This document shows positions 1 to 10,217 of a stretch of DNA of 64,000 bases, piece by piece (position 1 is the stretch's first letter; the number at the start of each line of letters is the position of its first letter). Location of the stretch: NCBI RefSeq assembly GCF_021300615.1, contig NZ_JAJTMY010000004.1:114753-178752 (forward strand), given 5' to 3'. The notes under the pieces were generated by a model that had not been told where the DNA came from, did not search any database, and saw only the letters and a program-made list of their open reading frames with translations. The stretch comes from Helicobacter anatolicus. Lineage in GTDB: Bacteria; Campylobacterota; Campylobacteria; Campylobacterales; Helicobacteraceae. The translations under genes were made by a program, and so were the position numbers.

Positions 1-331
1 ACTCCTCCAAAACTTCCTCTCTTGCAATTTCTTCTAAACTTTTCCCCTCTTTATCAACAAGCCCTGCACAAAGCTCATAAGTATAACCATCTTTTTGAGA
101 ATTATAAAACACAGCAGGACGAAATTGTCGCACCAAAACAAATGCTTCTTTAGAAGTATCAAAAAGCAAAATGCAAACACTATCCATAGATTTTATAATG
201 TCCCATTGTTTAGGGATTCCATTTTCTGTATATTTTAACCTTAAGGGCTTAATATATTTAGAATCTTGCATAGGAGTACAACTAATATTAGTAAAATCAA
301 CTCTTTTTTTAGGAGGTGAAAAATATTTCAA
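1..331 (-). CDS. NUDIX hydrolase (NUDT14 / nucleotide-sugar diphosphatase-like), cut by left window edge
   Basis: About 110 N-terminal residues are present and the rest lies beyond position 1. The frame reads through an IKPLRLKY segment, a WDII strand and LVRQFRP, then ends inside a Nudix box (AGLVDKEG followed by AREEVLEE). The box has the spacing and the preceding CAG typical of UDP-sugar/ADP-sugar pyrophosphatases that hydrolyse nucleoside diphosphate-X compounds. The likely start is TTG at 331-329, overlapping the csd3 stop as TTGA, with AAGG eight bases upstream inside csd3. It is the last visible gene of the serS-to-csd3 minus-strand operon. The substrate cannot be told from half a protein. 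Confidence 0.75.
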   Translation of the reverse strand, partial: MKYFSPPKKRVDFTNISCTPMQDSKYIKPLRLKYTENGIPKQWDIIKSMDSVCILLFDTSKEAFVLVRQFRPAVFYNSQKDGYTYELCAGLVDKEGKSLEEIAREEVLEE

Positions 332-1488
332 TCTAATGCCTTTGTTTCTAAATATGCTTTTTGCACTTCAAAATCATACACTTCACGCAATCTATCAAGT
401 TCAGATTGCAGAGATTTTGCTAGATTTATAAATTCACGCTTTTTATTGCCTTTTAACTCATTTTTAGCAGTTCTTACAATCCCCATGGGATCAATAGGGC
501 GAGAGTTTTTATACACGCCAAAATGCAAATGTGGACCTGTACTCATTCCCGTACTACCTACCCTACCTATAATCTGTCCTTTTTTAATCATAGCACCAAC
601 TCTAGCTTTTGCATCTCTTTTACTCATATGTGCATACAAAGTCCTAATTCCATCACCATGTGCAATCTCTACAACATTTCCATACCCCCCTCTATATCCC
701 GAATAAATAATCTTTCCAGATGCTGCGGCTTTAATCACCGTCCCATGAGGTGCAGCCAAATCCACACCATAATGGGGTCTTGTTTTCTTTAAGACTGGAT
801 GAAATCTTCCGTAAGAAAATCTTGATGATATCCTTGTATATTTTACGGGCATATCTAGTAAAAATCCCATGACCTCTCTTCCTGAGAGGTCATAAAAACT
901 TTCATTATAACCAAATAAGTAATTAGATTTTTTATGTGTTTCTACAACAGCAGCCTTAATTTCTGGCACCCAAAAAGTCCTGCCCAGACGATACTTTCTT
1001 GTATAAATCATAGCAATTTTATCATTTTTTAACATAAACTTTTTAAAATCAATACTTTTACGATAAATATTTACAAACTCATTTGCTAAAACTACATCAC
1101 CTGTATACTCTAGAATATCCTGATAAGGAGATTTTTGCACTGCCAATACTAGAGTTTTTTTATGCGTAGTATAGATAATAGGGATAAAATCCAAAAAATA
1201 TTCTCTGTTTTTTAAATAAATATGTATTTGCACATCTTCACTAATGGGAATTAAAGCTTGTAAAACCATGCCATCCGCATTTTTAAGTAGATAATATACA
1301 GAACCTACACGCACCTCACTTGCAAGTTCCTTATCAGTATTAGAGAGATTGTAATAAAGCTTTAAGGGTAATTTATTTTGCTCTAAAAATGCAAGTAAAG
1401 AAAGTCCACTATTCCATACTAAACGCTCGCCGACTGCCCCAAAGCAAAAGGTTAATACGAACAAAAAAACAAAAAAAAATTTTTTCAT
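328..1488 (-). CDS. csd3: M23 metallopeptidase, cell-shape endopeptidase/carboxypeptidase Csd3 (HdpA)
   Basis: A 386-residue periplasmic peptidoglycan hydrolase. Residues 1-20 look like a signal peptide. The C-terminal LytM/M23 domain (about 225-335) carries the zinc site: H239 and D243 in HYGVDL, and H320/H322 in GPHLHFG. The N-terminal 200 residues match the regulatory part of Helicobacter Csd3, which trims pentapeptides and cuts D-Ala-mDAP crosslinks to give helical shape. The start ATG is preceded by AAAGGAAAGAG. It lies 44 bp downstream of the ComF-like gene and overlaps the NUDIX gene, so it is probably co-transcribed with the serS operon. The family is certain; the Csd3 role is inferred from full-length similarity in architecture. 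Confidence 0.88.
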   Translation of the reverse strand: MKKFFFVFLFVLTFCFGAVGERLVWNSGLSLLAFLEQNKLPLKLYYNLSNTDKELASEVRVGSVYYLLKNADGMVLQALIPISEDVQIHIYLKNREYFLDFIPIIYTTHKKTLVLAVQKSPYQDILEYTGDVVLANEFVNIYRKSIDFKKFMLKNDKIAMIYTRKYRLGRTFWVPEIKAAVVETHKKSNYLFGYNESFYDLSGREVMGFLLDMPVKYTRISSRFSYGRFHPVLKKTRPHYGVDLAAPHGTVIKAAASGKIIYSGYRGGYGNVVEIAHGDGIRTLYAHMSKRDAKARVGAMIKKGQIIGRVGSTGMSTGPHLHFGVYKNSRPIDPMGIVRTAKNELKGNKKREFINLAKSLQSELDRLREVYDFEVQKAYLETKALD

Positions 1489-1532
1489 CTCTTTCCTTTA
1501 ACTTCAAAAATTATATAAAAACATGATTAATA

Positions 1533-2105
1533 TCATTTTTTTGCATCACTTAAAACAACACCAAATAACACATTTCCTCCACCTTTTTCTATAGCCTTTT
1601 TTGCCTCAAGCATACTCAAACCCGTTGTTACAATATCATCAAAAATTACAAGATTTTTATTCCCGCTTTTATAAACCAATCCTCTAGGATTTTTTTGTCG
1701 AAATTCCAAACTTTTTCCCGCATATTTCACTTTATTTTTTGCCTGTAATTCCCCATAAATTGGGGTAATCATATTTCTAAAGGCATGCAAAATTACTCCT
1801 GTATGCGAATATCCTTTTTTTGGATCATCATCAATTCCTACACCATGAGCAATATATTGTTTAAAAAATTCCTGATGTGTTGTTAAAAAATGTGCATTTG
1901 CTTTTTTAGCAAGCAAAGAAAACACTCTACTGCCAATAGCATAATATTTGGTATTTAACAACAAACTTATATCTTGATAATTATAAAAACTATAAATTTT
2001 TAAATCCTCTACAATACGAATTTTTGGTTTAACTTTTAAAAACTGATCCCTACAATTTTTACAAAGCAAGGAAAAACAAAAAGCACTACAAGTTAAACAA
2101 AGCAT
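1533..2105 (-). CDS. ComF-family phosphoribosyltransferase-like protein
   Basis: A 190-residue protein with an N-terminal cysteine cluster (CLTC, CKNC within the first 20 residues), which fits a small zinc finger. Its C-terminal type I phosphoribosyltransferase fold has the PRPP-binding motif VIFDDIVTTG. This is the ComF/GntX arrangement; ComF proteins are linked to DNA uptake in naturally competent bacteria, and H. pylori has the same gene next to tmk. Six bases separate it from the tmk stop, so it is translated from the same mRNA. The zinc finger is compact compared with classical ComF. Whether it has any phosphoribosyltransferase activity is unknown. Confidence 0.78.
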   Translation of the reverse strand: MLCLTCSAFCFSLLCKNCRDQFLKVKPKIRIVEDLKIYSFYNYQDISLLLNTKYYAIGSRVFSLLAKKANAHFLTTHQEFFKQYIAHGVGIDDDPKKGYSHTGVILHAFRNMITPIYGELQAKNKVKYAGKSLEFRQKNPRGLVYKSGNKNLVIFDDIVTTGLSMLEAKKAIEKGGGNVLFGVVLSDAKK

Positions 2106-2110
2106 AAGAT

Positions 2111-2671
2111 CTAAATAATAAATTTTAAAATTTGCTGATGAATAAAATCTCTAGGTTTTGTCGCATCCACTAAAAGTTTTTTACAATCTAATTTTTCTAC
2201 AACTTCCAAAAGATTATCTTGAATTTTCATTAAATAATCTATCCCTCTTTGCTCAATTACATCATGATCTTTTTGCAAAATTCTTTCTTTAAGATTCTCT
2301 CTATCAATATAAAATAAAACAACTCTATCTGGTAAAATATCGCGCATTACAAAAAGATTATACTCCCACGATTCTTTCATTTTATCTTTGGCATATGCAA
2401 TCCCTGATATAAAGCTCCTATCTGCAAAAATTTTTTTATCCTTATTTGGCAAAAGCACTTCTTTATAATGTTGTGCCCTATCTGCCAAAAATAAAAAAAA
2501 TTCTGTATAAAAATCAAGATTTTTTGTCATCAAAATTATTTCTCGAATTTTTGCGCCAATCTTACTCCCTCCTGGTTCTTTTGTGAAAATTGCATCTGGA
2601 AAAATTGGCTTTAAAAGCTCAATTTGCGTACTCTTTCCACAAGTATCAATCCCCTCAAATACTACATACAT
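2111..2671 (-). CDS. tmk: Thymidylate kinase
   Basis: Phosphorylates dTMP to dTDP in the cytoplasm. The 186 residues contain the P-loop GIDTCGKST (7-15), the substrate-binding EPGG motif at 32-35 and the DR(S) motif at 84-86. The size is slightly shorter than the usual 200-210 residues, as in other Helicobacter. The start codon lies within the last codons of coaD (10-bp overlap), indicating translational coupling in the coaD-tmk-comF stretch. Confidence 0.95.
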   Translation of the reverse strand: MYVVFEGIDTCGKSTQIELLKPIFPDAIFTKEPGGSKIGAKIREIILMTKNLDFYTEFFLFLADRAQHYKEVLLPNKDKKIFADRSFISGIAYAKDKMKESWEYNLFVMRDILPDRVVLFYIDRENLKERILQKDHDVIEQRGIDYLMKIQDNLLEVVEKLDCKKLLVDATKPRDFIHQQILKFII

Positions 2672-3150
2672 AACATACCCTTTTTTTTAATATACGTAAA
2701 TACCTCTTCTGGCACAATGTGTGAAATCTTTCCCTTATGTGTCAAAATATTACGCACTACAGAAGAGCTAATAAAGGCATTCTCTAAACTTGGCATGAAA
2801 TAAATTGTATCTAACTCTGCATTTAAAGAAGTATTAGCATACCCCATTTGTATTTCATATTCAAAATCACTCACTACTCTAAGCCCACGCACCAAAAACC
2901 GTACTCCATTTTGTTTTGCAAAATCTGCCAAAAGGTTATCAAACCCCACACATTTTACATTGGCTAGATTTTTTGTCGCTAATTTCACCATCTCTACCCT
3001 ATCTTCAAGACTAAACATAGGTTTTTTGGCACTAGATTGAGCCACAGCTACCAAAATTTCATCAAAAAGATCCGCGCTCCGTGTAATCACATCTAAATGC
3101 CCATTACTCAAAGGATCAAAAGTACCAGGATAAATTGCCATTTTTCTCAT
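2662..3150 (-). CDS. coaD: Phosphopantetheine adenylyltransferase
   Basis: Transfers AMP to 4'-phosphopantetheine in coenzyme A synthesis. The nucleotidyltransferase signature [10 protein letters not shown] is at residues 9-18 and the second motif ISSSVVRN lies near residue 125. I place the start at ATG 3150, where AAAGG is eight bases upstream and the start overlaps the ubiX stop as TAATG. A GTG nine bases earlier would sit directly on that ribosome-binding site. CoaBC, an earlier step of the same pathway, is at 40.4 kb in this window. Confidence 0.95.
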   Translation of the reverse strand: MRKMAIYPGTFDPLSNGHLDVITRSADLFDEILVAVAQSSAKKPMFSLEDRVEMVKLATKNLANVKCVGFDNLLADFAKQNGVRFLVRGLRVVSDFEYEIQMGYANTSLNAELDTIYFMPSLENAFISSSVVRNILTHKGKISHIVPEEVFTYIKKKGMLCM

Positions 3151-3689
3151 TATTGCCACCTTTTATACAAGGAATGAGAAATATTTAAAGAATCAAACCA
3201 TTTACCAATTAAAAATTTTTCCATATCTTCTAGAGTTTTAGCACCAGAATAATACCCCAAAACAGGCGGTGCTATGATTGCTCCATGTAAAAAAAGTTTA
3301 TGCATATTTTCTAATGCAATTGCTGAAAAAGGCATTTCTCTTGGTGCCAACAATAAAGTCTTGCGCTCTTTTAGCATGACACTAGCACTCCGCGTAATCA
3401 AATCATCACAAATCCCATAAGCAATTTTTGCGAGTTTATTCATTGAGGTAGGAATAATTGCCATTTTATCAACCCCAAAACTTCCTGAGGCAATACAAGC
3501 ACCAATATCTCTAGAATCCAAAATTTGTACATTTTCTCCAGGATTAAAATTTAACCCCTCTTTTTTAATCACCTCTTTTGCCCCTTGACTTAATACCAAA
3601 AAAATCTCAAAATCACTAGGTAGATAATTTAAAAACTTAATTCCAAGTTCTATACTACTAGCCCCACTAATTCCAAGTACAAATTTCAC
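3150..3689 (-). CDS. ubiX: UbiX-family flavin prenyltransferase
   Basis: A 179-residue flavoprotein of the UbiX/Pad1 family, which prenylates FMN to make the cofactor of UbiD-type decarboxylases. The N-terminal GISGASS loop (6-12) binds the prenyl phosphate. The later segments around [11 protein letters not shown] and [10 protein letters not shown] are characteristic of the family. In Helicobacter, which makes menaquinone by the futalosine route, a UbiD-like decarboxylase would need this cofactor. It overlaps flgA by four bases upstream and coaD by one base downstream. Confidence 0.9.
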   Translation of the reverse strand: MKFVLGISGASSIELGIKFLNYLPSDFEIFLVLSQGAKEVIKKEGLNFNPGENVQILDSRDIGACIASGSFGVDKMAIIPTSMNKLAKIAYGICDDLITRSASVMLKERKTLLLAPREMPFSAIALENMHKLFLHGAIIAPPVLGYYSGAKTLEDMEKFLIGKWFDSLNISHSLYKRWQ

Positions 3690-4360
3690 AACACTTCTCC
3701 CATATTGTTTGTAAGAATCCTCACACGCAAAACTTTTTTTGTCTCAGGATTTAATGCCTCTATAATGGCATTTTTTGCACCATCTTCCTTTGCAATAAGC
3801 GTTAATTGTATTTGCATATTCCCTTCTTTATAAACTGCCAAAAAAGTATCATTTTTACGAATAAGAATTTTAGATTCTATAAGATTTTGAGTAATAAGTG
3901 TTTCTTTGGGGATAAAAATTTTTGCACCAACATGATTGACATCTTTTGGATTAATTATAGGAGAAAGAATCCTAGAAAGCTCTATAGGTTTTAATCGGAT
4001 ATTTTCCGTGCTAATATCTTGAGATTTTTTAATTTCATTTTTGGCAAAAATAGCCTTTAGTGTTGCATCTATATAATATTCTACAAAATGTGCATATTCT
4101 TTATTTTTATAAAGAAAAATAATCTTTATTTTTCCTTGTGCAAGAAAATCCTTAGAATCTAAAACAACTTTTTTAATCTGCACCTCATTAATCTGACTAG
4201 ATTGACTAAGTCCTAAAGTAATAGCATGAATTTCTATTTTATGATTTTTATAAAAAACTTCATATTCTTTTTTAATTTTATTTTTAAGCATCTCTATATT
4301 GTCTGCTACTAAAAAAGCAATACTAAAAAAAAAGCAATAAAAAATCTTTTGCACTCTCAC
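3686..4360 (-). CDS. flgA: Flagellar P-ring assembly chaperone FlgA
   Basis: A 224-residue secreted protein with an N-terminal signal peptide (about 1-19). Its C-terminal half is a SAF-type domain followed by the ChapFlgA fold (IFIPKETLITQNLIESK, AIIEALNPETKKVLRVRI). FlgA helps FlgI form the P ring of the flagellar basal body in the periplasm. It overlaps uvrD by four bases and ubiX by four bases, so it is embedded in a housekeeping operon. It does not lie in a flagellar regulon, and no sigma-54 or sigma-28 promoter is visible in front of it. Confidence 0.85.
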   Translation of the reverse strand: MRVQKIFYCFFFSIAFLVADNIEMLKNKIKKEYEVFYKNHKIEIHAITLGLSQSSQINEVQIKKVVLDSKDFLAQGKIKIIFLYKNKEYAHFVEYYIDATLKAIFAKNEIKKSQDISTENIRLKPIELSRILSPIINPKDVNHVGAKIFIPKETLITQNLIESKILIRKNDTFLAVYKEGNMQIQLTLIAKEDGAKNAIIEALNPETKKVLRVRILTNNMGEVL

Positions 4361-6381
4361 GCCTTTTCTACAAAACCTGATTTAATACGCCGTATCAAGC
4401 CACCAAAACTAATTGTCAAAAACATGTCTTGACCTATTTTCTCTACCTTTTGCACAATCCCCAAACCAAAAACCCTATGTATAACTGCATCATTTTTTAC
4501 AAACCCACCTGTTTGTATGTCAAGATTTTTACCCTGTAAAATCTGAGCTTCTTGCAAAAATCTTGAACTTTTCAAAGGACCTGTATGGTGCAACCTAGAA
4601 TTTGCATGACTTGTATATAGCTTCTTTTTAGCACGCGTAAAAGCCACATAAGCCAACCTTCTTTCTTCTTCTAAATCTGTATCTTTTTTTTCATGAGGAA
4701 AAATTTTTTCCTCCATACCAATCACAAAAACATAATCAAACTCAAGGCCCTTAGAAGTATGAATGCTCATACATTTTACACTACCTTCTTGTGTATCATC
4801 TAGGCTTGAAGACAAAGCAATATTATTAAAAAAATCAATTATCGTAGAATCTATATTTTCTTCAAAATATTCCTTAATTGTTTGCAAAAGTTCTTTTATG
4901 TTTGCCATACGATCTATATGATCATATTCTGCCTCATAAGCTTGTAAAATATTAATATGATTTAATAATGCTTCTGCCATCTTATAAGGCCTATCTCTAT
5001 CTTCACGCAATACTTCTAAAAGTGCGAAAAACTCACGCAATGTCGCAAGAACCTTTGAAGATAAGACATTATCATATTCTCCTTGCAAAAAACACTCCAC
5101 CACGCTTATTTTTTTTTCTCTAGCTAAAGAAAATATTTTTTCTTGCGTCTTTTCACCGATTCCACGTTTTGGTTGATTAATAATGCGCTCAAGCGAGAAA
5201 TCATCATGCTTATTGCTTAAGTATCGTAGATATGCCAATATATCTTTAATTTCTGCTCTTTCATAAAAACGCATTGTTCCCACCAACATATGCGGCACTT
5301 TCAATCTGTTTAAATTTTCCTCCAACCCTTTTGACATTGCATTCAACCTAAACAATACCGCAATATCATCTGCCCTAACACCCTTATGCAATAAATTTTG
5401 TATTTCTTGTGCTATACCAAAAGCCTCTGCCTTAGAATCTTCAAAACTTAAATTTTTTATTGCCTCTCCACTTCCCTTTATGCTTCTTAATGTCTTTCCA
5501 ATTCTCTGAGTATTATACGCAATCATTAAATTTGCTGCATTTAAAATTTCTTCCGTAGAGCGATAGTTTTCTTCCAATTTTATAGTTTTAACATCCTTAA
5601 AATGCTTATTAAATTGCAAAATATTCTGAATATCTGCACCACGCCAACCATAAATACTTTGATCATCATCTCCCACAACACAAAGGTTTTCATGAGAAAA
5701 ACAAAGCTTTCGCAACAGTTGAAATTGTAGATAATTTGTATCCTGATATTCATCTACCATAATATAAGAATAAGTTTGCGAGATTCTTGCAGCAAGTGCA
5801 TCATTTGTACTTAAAATATTAAAAGGCAAAAGCAATAAATCATCAAAATCTACTAAATTGTGATCTAGTAATTCTTGTTGGTATGCGTAAAAAAACTCCT
5901 CTAAATATTCTTTTTCTTCACCTAGAGATCCAAGTAAACTATTTTTTATATAAGAAATTTCCGAACTAATTTCTCTTGTAGTCAAGTCTATATTTTTTAC
6001 TTTTTTTTCAATCTTGCTAAGAATCTTATTTTTGTCCTTATCATCAATTACAGAAAAATCATTTTTGCGCCCTAAGTATGTAATATAAAACTTCAAAAAC
6101 ATTAGTCCAAAACGATGAAAAGTAGCCAAAATAGGAATGCTACTTTGAGAACCAATAAGACTTAATGCTCTTTGGCGCATCTCCATACTTGCTTTATTTG
6201 TAAAAGTTAATGTCAAGGTATTTTGCGCAGGTATCCCAATCTCATCGATCAAATATGCCAATCGCGTTGTTAAAGTTTTTGTCTTTCCACTTCCTGCACC
6301 AGCTAACACCAGCAAAGGCCCATCAACATGCATAGCTGCAGATTTTTGTGCAGCATTTAGACCCCTTAGGATATCACTCAT
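4357..6381 (-). CDS. uvrD: UvrD/Rep-family ATP-dependent DNA helicase
   Basis: A 674-residue superfamily 1A 3'-5' helicase. Visible motifs are Walker A GAGSGKT (28-34), motif II VDEYQDTN, motif III GDDDQSIYGWRG, motif IV EENYRS, motif V SIHTSKGLEFDYVF and motif VI RRLAYVAFTRAKK. UvrD unwinds DNA in nucleotide excision repair and removes RecA; mismatch repair of the MutHL type is absent in Helicobacter. It overlaps pflB and flgA by four bases each. Rep/PcrA naming would be equally acceptable on sequence alone. Confidence 0.93.
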   Translation of the reverse strand: MSDILRGLNAAQKSAAMHVDGPLLVLAGAGSGKTKTLTTRLAYLIDEIGIPAQNTLTLTFTNKASMEMRQRALSLIGSQSSIPILATFHRFGLMFLKFYITYLGRKNDFSVIDDKDKNKILSKIEKKVKNIDLTTREISSEISYIKNSLLGSLGEEKEYLEEFFYAYQQELLDHNLVDFDDLLLLPFNILSTNDALAARISQTYSYIMVDEYQDTNYLQFQLLRKLCFSHENLCVVGDDDQSIYGWRGADIQNILQFNKHFKDVKTIKLEENYRSTEEILNAANLMIAYNTQRIGKTLRSIKGSGEAIKNLSFEDSKAEAFGIAQEIQNLLHKGVRADDIAVLFRLNAMSKGLEENLNRLKVPHMLVGTMRFYERAEIKDILAYLRYLSNKHDDFSLERIINQPKRGIGEKTQEKIFSLAREKKISVVECFLQGEYDNVLSSKVLATLREFFALLEVLREDRDRPYKMAEALLNHINILQAYEAEYDHIDRMANIKELLQTIKEYFEENIDSTIIDFFNNIALSSSLDDTQEGSVKCMSIHTSKGLEFDYVFVIGMEEKIFPHEKKDTDLEEERRLAYVAFTRAKKKLYTSHANSRLHHTGPLKSSRFLQEAQILQGKNLDIQTGGFVKNDAVIHRVFGLGIVQKVEKIGQDMFLTISFGGLIRRIKSGFVEKA

Positions 6382-8795
6382 TTCTTATACCTTTTAGAAT
6401 CTAAAATTTTTTGTGTATCAATTTCAAAATCAAAAAATTGAGGTTCAAAAAATTTTCCAGAAAGCATATTATAATACCCTGTTGCTGTGCGAAAATTTCC
6501 TCTTTGCTGATATAGCATTCCCAAAGCCATTCTTGCTTCAAATTCTGATTCTGCTTCCATTTTTGAAAGTTGTAATAAAAGTGTTGCGTTATCTTTATCT
6601 TGAAGTCCCATTGCAGCAACAGCAGCCAAAAACTGTGTATGAGAATCATCTTCTTTTAATTTTTCTATCAAAACCTTATAGATATCATAAGCCTGTTCAA
6701 ATTTATGTTGGTAAATATTTACCAATGCCAAAGCCTGCAAAATCCCATTTGTATCCTCAAGGGTCTCAGTAAGTTTTTTACGTAGCGTTTCTTCTTGATT
6801 CTGCAAAGATCCTGTAATAAAACCAATATGTGCATAAAGCTCTCTTGCCAAAGCTGGACCGTAAAAAATACTATCAAAATTATTTACTTTTTGCACAAGA
6901 AGGTTATGCAAGCCCAAAGCAATTTGCTTAAAACTTGTCTTTAAATCCCTAGCGACCATATAAAAAATATCTGCAATAAAGTCATTAGGATTCATATCTT
7001 TTAACGCCATAAAAGAATCTTCTAAGGCTTTTTGGTTTTTAGAACGCATTGCGTATGCAGCCTTTAAGGCATAATAAATTGATTTTTTATTTTTTACTTG
7101 ATCAATCCACAACATTTCATCTGCGACATTATTATTCAAATAACCTAAAAATGCAAGCAAAAACTTCCTATGCTCTGGATTTTGAATTACCAAATCTTCA
7201 AAATTTTTAGTGATATCATTTTGAATTCTCTTAGTATTTTTATCCAAAAAATATGATGCAATAATTGCATACATTGCAGAATCTATTTCTTGTGTATTAA
7301 GATAGTATGCTTTTATAAAATGTTTATAAGCCTGTGTATAATTTTCCATCTGTGCATAAAGCAACCCTGCGTTATAGTGTAAAATAGAGTGATTTGGATT
7401 TTGATCTAGCATTGTTTTTAAAATTTCCAATGCCTTACGCACTTTTTTCTGATTGACATAAACCAATGCCTCTGCAATATTTTTATCAATTTTTGCAATC
7501 GTCTGACCTTCTATCACTTTTTCTTCAGAAGCCAAAATATTTCCTGATAATAACATTCCACCTTGATGTAACGCCCCCAAAGCATCTTGAATATTAAACA
7601 CCTTAAAAGGGGCATAATAAAATAAAATTTTATACGCCATTACATCTTGTGTATCCAAAATATGCTTAACAAAAAGTTCTTGTGCAAGATTAATATCAAA
7701 AATTTTTGGATGCAGTACTACTTTGATAGGATAGGACTTCAACACCTTTTCTTGTTCATTTTTATCTGCAAATTGCTCCAAAATTTTAGCGGCATTAAAA
7801 AAATCTTTCATTTTAAGATATACGATTTGTAACGCCAATTTTGCATCACGATCCTCAGGATACTTATAAATATACTGTGAGAGATATTGTTTTGCTCTAT
7901 CATAATCCCCAATTTTTGCATAAAGCAACCCCAGGGTTTTGTAATCTTTTTGAGACTTCTTCTCCAAAATATCAATAGCATTTTCATAATTATTAAAAAT
8001 CAAATAAGTTTTTACTAATAAGGTATCGCTAAATTGTACATATGCATCAGAGCTTGGATTTTTAAGTGCCGAAAAAGTGGCAAAATAATTTTGATTATAA
8101 AATTGTATAAGAGCATAAAGATAGCTATAAAATGCTTCACTATTTTCCTGCGACAATTCTTTGGCTGCTAAATTTAAATAATATTTATAAGAATCTTGAT
8201 CGCCAAGATATTTTGCACTCATTGCTGCATTAAAGGCATTTAAGCTTATATCATCACCTGAACTAATAGCTTGCTTAAATGATTCTAATGCCATTGCATA
8301 TTCTTTTTGCCTAAGTCTTACAACTCCCAAATTATAACTTGCTAAGGATTGTGAAAAATTTGCAATTTTATTATAAACATTTAATGCTTCTAAAACATTA
8401 CCATTACTATAAAGCATATGTGCCTTTTGGATAAGGCCATTTAATTCTTTATTATTAATAGGATTCGCGAGTGCATTAAGTTTTGGCAAAGATTGTAGCA
8501 CCTCACTAGGAATCTCTTCATCTAAATCTTGTTTTTTTTCCAATACAGCAATTCTTTCACTTGACTCTTGAATTTCTTTTCCATGTGTTTTTTTATGAGA
8601 AATTGCCCATAAAACTATCAAGGCCAATAAGGACAAAAAAACCCCACTAATAATTCCTAAAAATATTGCCTTTTGTTTTGTGCCAAAGCCTCGGAATTTT
8701 TTGATTAATGCTTTAATATCAATCTTAAAAATTCTAGAAAACTTACTTTCTTCACTCTCCTCAAGGGAATTTACTTCTAATTTTTTTTTCGCCAT
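6378..8795 (-). CDS. pflB: PflB-like flagellar motor protein (membrane-anchored TPR protein)
   Basis: An 805-residue protein with a charged cytoplasmic N-terminus, one membrane helix at about 43-66, a short acidic linker and then a long TPR array to the C-terminus. The TPR part contains pairs such as NALNVYNKIA and SYNLGVVRLRQKEYAMALESF. The serS-adjacent position, length and topology match C. jejuni Cj0390 (PflB) and the H. pylori gene next to serS. PflB is part of the periplasmic scaffold that sets the wide stator ring of the epsilonproteobacterial flagellar motor, and loss gives paralysed flagella. The PflB call rests on synteny and architecture, since TPR sequences are poorly diagnostic. 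Confidence 0.72.
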   Translation of the reverse strand: MAKKKLEVNSLEESEESKFSRIFKIDIKALIKKFRGFGTKQKAIFLGIISGVFLSLLALIVLWAISHKKTHGKEIQESSERIAVLEKKQDLDEEIPSEVLQSLPKLNALANPINNKELNGLIQKAHMLYSNGNVLEALNVYNKIANFSQSLASYNLGVVRLRQKEYAMALESFKQAISSGDDISLNAFNAAMSAKYLGDQDSYKYYLNLAAKELSQENSEAFYSYLYALIQFYNQNYFATFSALKNPSSDAYVQFSDTLLVKTYLIFNNYENAIDILEKKSQKDYKTLGLLYAKIGDYDRAKQYLSQYIYKYPEDRDAKLALQIVYLKMKDFFNAAKILEQFADKNEQEKVLKSYPIKVVLHPKIFDINLAQELFVKHILDTQDVMAYKILFYYAPFKVFNIQDALGALHQGGMLLSGNILASEEKVIEGQTIAKIDKNIAEALVYVNQKKVRKALEILKTMLDQNPNHSILHYNAGLLYAQMENYTQAYKHFIKAYYLNTQEIDSAMYAIIASYFLDKNTKRIQNDITKNFEDLVIQNPEHRKFLLAFLGYLNNNVADEMLWIDQVKNKKSIYYALKAAYAMRSKNQKALEDSFMALKDMNPNDFIADIFYMVARDLKTSFKQIALGLHNLLVQKVNNFDSIFYGPALARELYAHIGFITGSLQNQEETLRKKLTETLEDTNGILQALALVNIYQHKFEQAYDIYKVLIEKLKEDDSHTQFLAAVAAMGLQDKDNATLLLQLSKMEAESEFEARMALGMLYQQRGNFRTATGYYNMLSGKFFEPQFFDFEIDTQKILDSKRYKK

Positions 8796-8803
8796 TCTCT
8801 AAA

Positions 8804-10090
8804 TCACAAATAAGATTTCAAAGCTTCAGGTATCTCAATACTTCCATCTTCTTTTTGATAATTTTCCATAATTGCAATCAGTGTTCTGCCTACCGCCAAA
8901 GAAGAACCATTTAAAGTATGCACTAAAGCATTTTTCTTATCTTCTTTATAGCGAATTTTTGCTCTTCTTGCTTGAAAATCTCTTGTATTAGAAACAGAAC
9001 TAATTTCACGATAACAATTTTGTCCTGGTAACCACACTTCAATATCCACGGTATTGCTCGCACTAAAACCTAAATCACCCCCACAAAGCTGTACCATACG
9101 ATGAGGAAGCCCCAAAGCCTCCAAAATCCCACTAGCCGTATCAATCATCTTTTGATGAATCTCATCACTTTGCTCTGGCTTAGTAATCGCTACAAGCTCT
9201 ACTTTATCAAACTGATGCTGTCTAATCATTCCTCTTGTATCCCTTCCTGCACTTCCTGCTTCTTTTCTAAAACAAGGGGTTTGCGCGGTAAGTAAAATTG
9301 GCAAATCTTGCGCAGGGATAATTTCATCATGATAAAGATTTGTTAATGTAATCTCAGAAGTCGAAATCAAATAAAAATCTTGCTTTTTTACTTCTTCGCC
9401 AATAATCAAAGGGTCTGTGTTACCATCAATTTTAAACATATCTTCTTCAAATTTTGGAAGTTGTCCTGTTCCAAAAAGCATTTTTTCGTTAACAATAACT
9501 GGAGTTACCACCATTTCAAACCCTGCTTTTTGATTATAATCAAGCATAAAATTTATCAAAGCCCTGTTTAATCTTGCACCCATACCCCTTAACACGGAAA
9601 ATCGACTTTTTGCAAGTTTTACTCCTCGCTCAAAATCAATCCAACCATTTTCTTGTGCCAACTCCCAATGCTCCTTGGGCTTAAAGGCAAATTCTTTTGG
9701 TTTTAAAACTTTTTTTAACTCAATATTATCATTTTCATCATCACCCTTTGGAGTTTTTTCATCAGGAATATTAGGAATTCCAAAAAGTAAATTTTCTAAA
9801 ATTTCTTCTTTTGCTTTAAGTTCTTGATTCAAAGTAGCAATTTCCTTTTTTAAACCATCAAGCTGAGATTTTAAAACCTCCAAAGCCTCCTTCCCCTCTT
9901 TTGCTTTTTCACCAAATAATTTAGATTGTTTATTTTGTTCTGCTTGCAAGGATTCTAAATTCTGTTTAGTTTTTTTATAATTTTGTGCCGCATCTTTTAA
10001 TGTCAACAAAATATCGCCATCTACTTTTTTTATTTGTAATTTTTCACTCACACTATCAAAATTATTTAGCAAATTCTTTACATCAATCAT
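8804..10090 (-). CDS. serS: Seryl-tRNA synthetase
   Basis: A 428-residue class II synthetase. Residues 25-110 form the long antiparallel coiled coil that holds tRNA-Ser ([19 protein letters not shown] and following heptads). The catalytic domain carries motif 2 ([20 protein letters not shown]) and motif 3 ([19 protein letters not shown]). It is the first gene of the minus-strand operon and is divergent from glyQ across a 127-bp spacer. The pflB start lies eight bases past its stop. Confidence 0.97.
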   Translation of the reverse strand: MIDVKNLLNNFDSVSEKLQIKKVDGDILLTLKDAAQNYKKTKQNLESLQAEQNKQSKLFGEKAKEGKEALEVLKSQLDGLKKEIATLNQELKAKEEILENLLFGIPNIPDEKTPKGDDENDNIELKKVLKPKEFAFKPKEHWELAQENGWIDFERGVKLAKSRFSVLRGMGARLNRALINFMLDYNQKAGFEMVVTPVIVNEKMLFGTGQLPKFEEDMFKIDGNTDPLIIGEEVKKQDFYLISTSEITLTNLYHDEIIPAQDLPILLTAQTPCFRKEAGSAGRDTRGMIRQHQFDKVELVAITKPEQSDEIHQKMIDTASGILEALGLPHRMVQLCGGDLGFSASNTVDIEVWLPGQNCYREISSVSNTRDFQARRAKIRYKEDKKNALVHTLNGSSLAVGRTLIAIMENYQKEDGSIEIPEALKSYL

Positions 10091-10178
10091 ACTTTCAAAC
10101 CCCTAAAGCTTTATTTATACCAAAAATCTTAAATAATTCTAGCATAAAACATTAGATATTCCTATTCTTTCATTTTGC

Positions 10179-10184
10179 TATAAT
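10179..10184 (+). promoter_or_regulatory. Extended -10 promoter element for glyQ
   Basis: The hexamer TATAAT preceded by TGC gives the extended -10 form typical of Helicobacter housekeeping promoters, which lack a strong -35 box. It lies 34 bp upstream of the glyQ ATG, leaving a leader of about 25 nt with AAAGG at 10206-10210. Confidence 0.7.
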
Positions 10185-10217
10185 TAAACAAAATTATCAC
10201 AAGATAAAGGCATTGTC

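Noticed and set aside
446..706. Long open frames on the strand opposite csd3, and similar ones opposite proS, deaD and the SPFH gene
   Set aside because: They mirror strongly conserved genes, have no ribosome-binding sites and no recognisable protein features.
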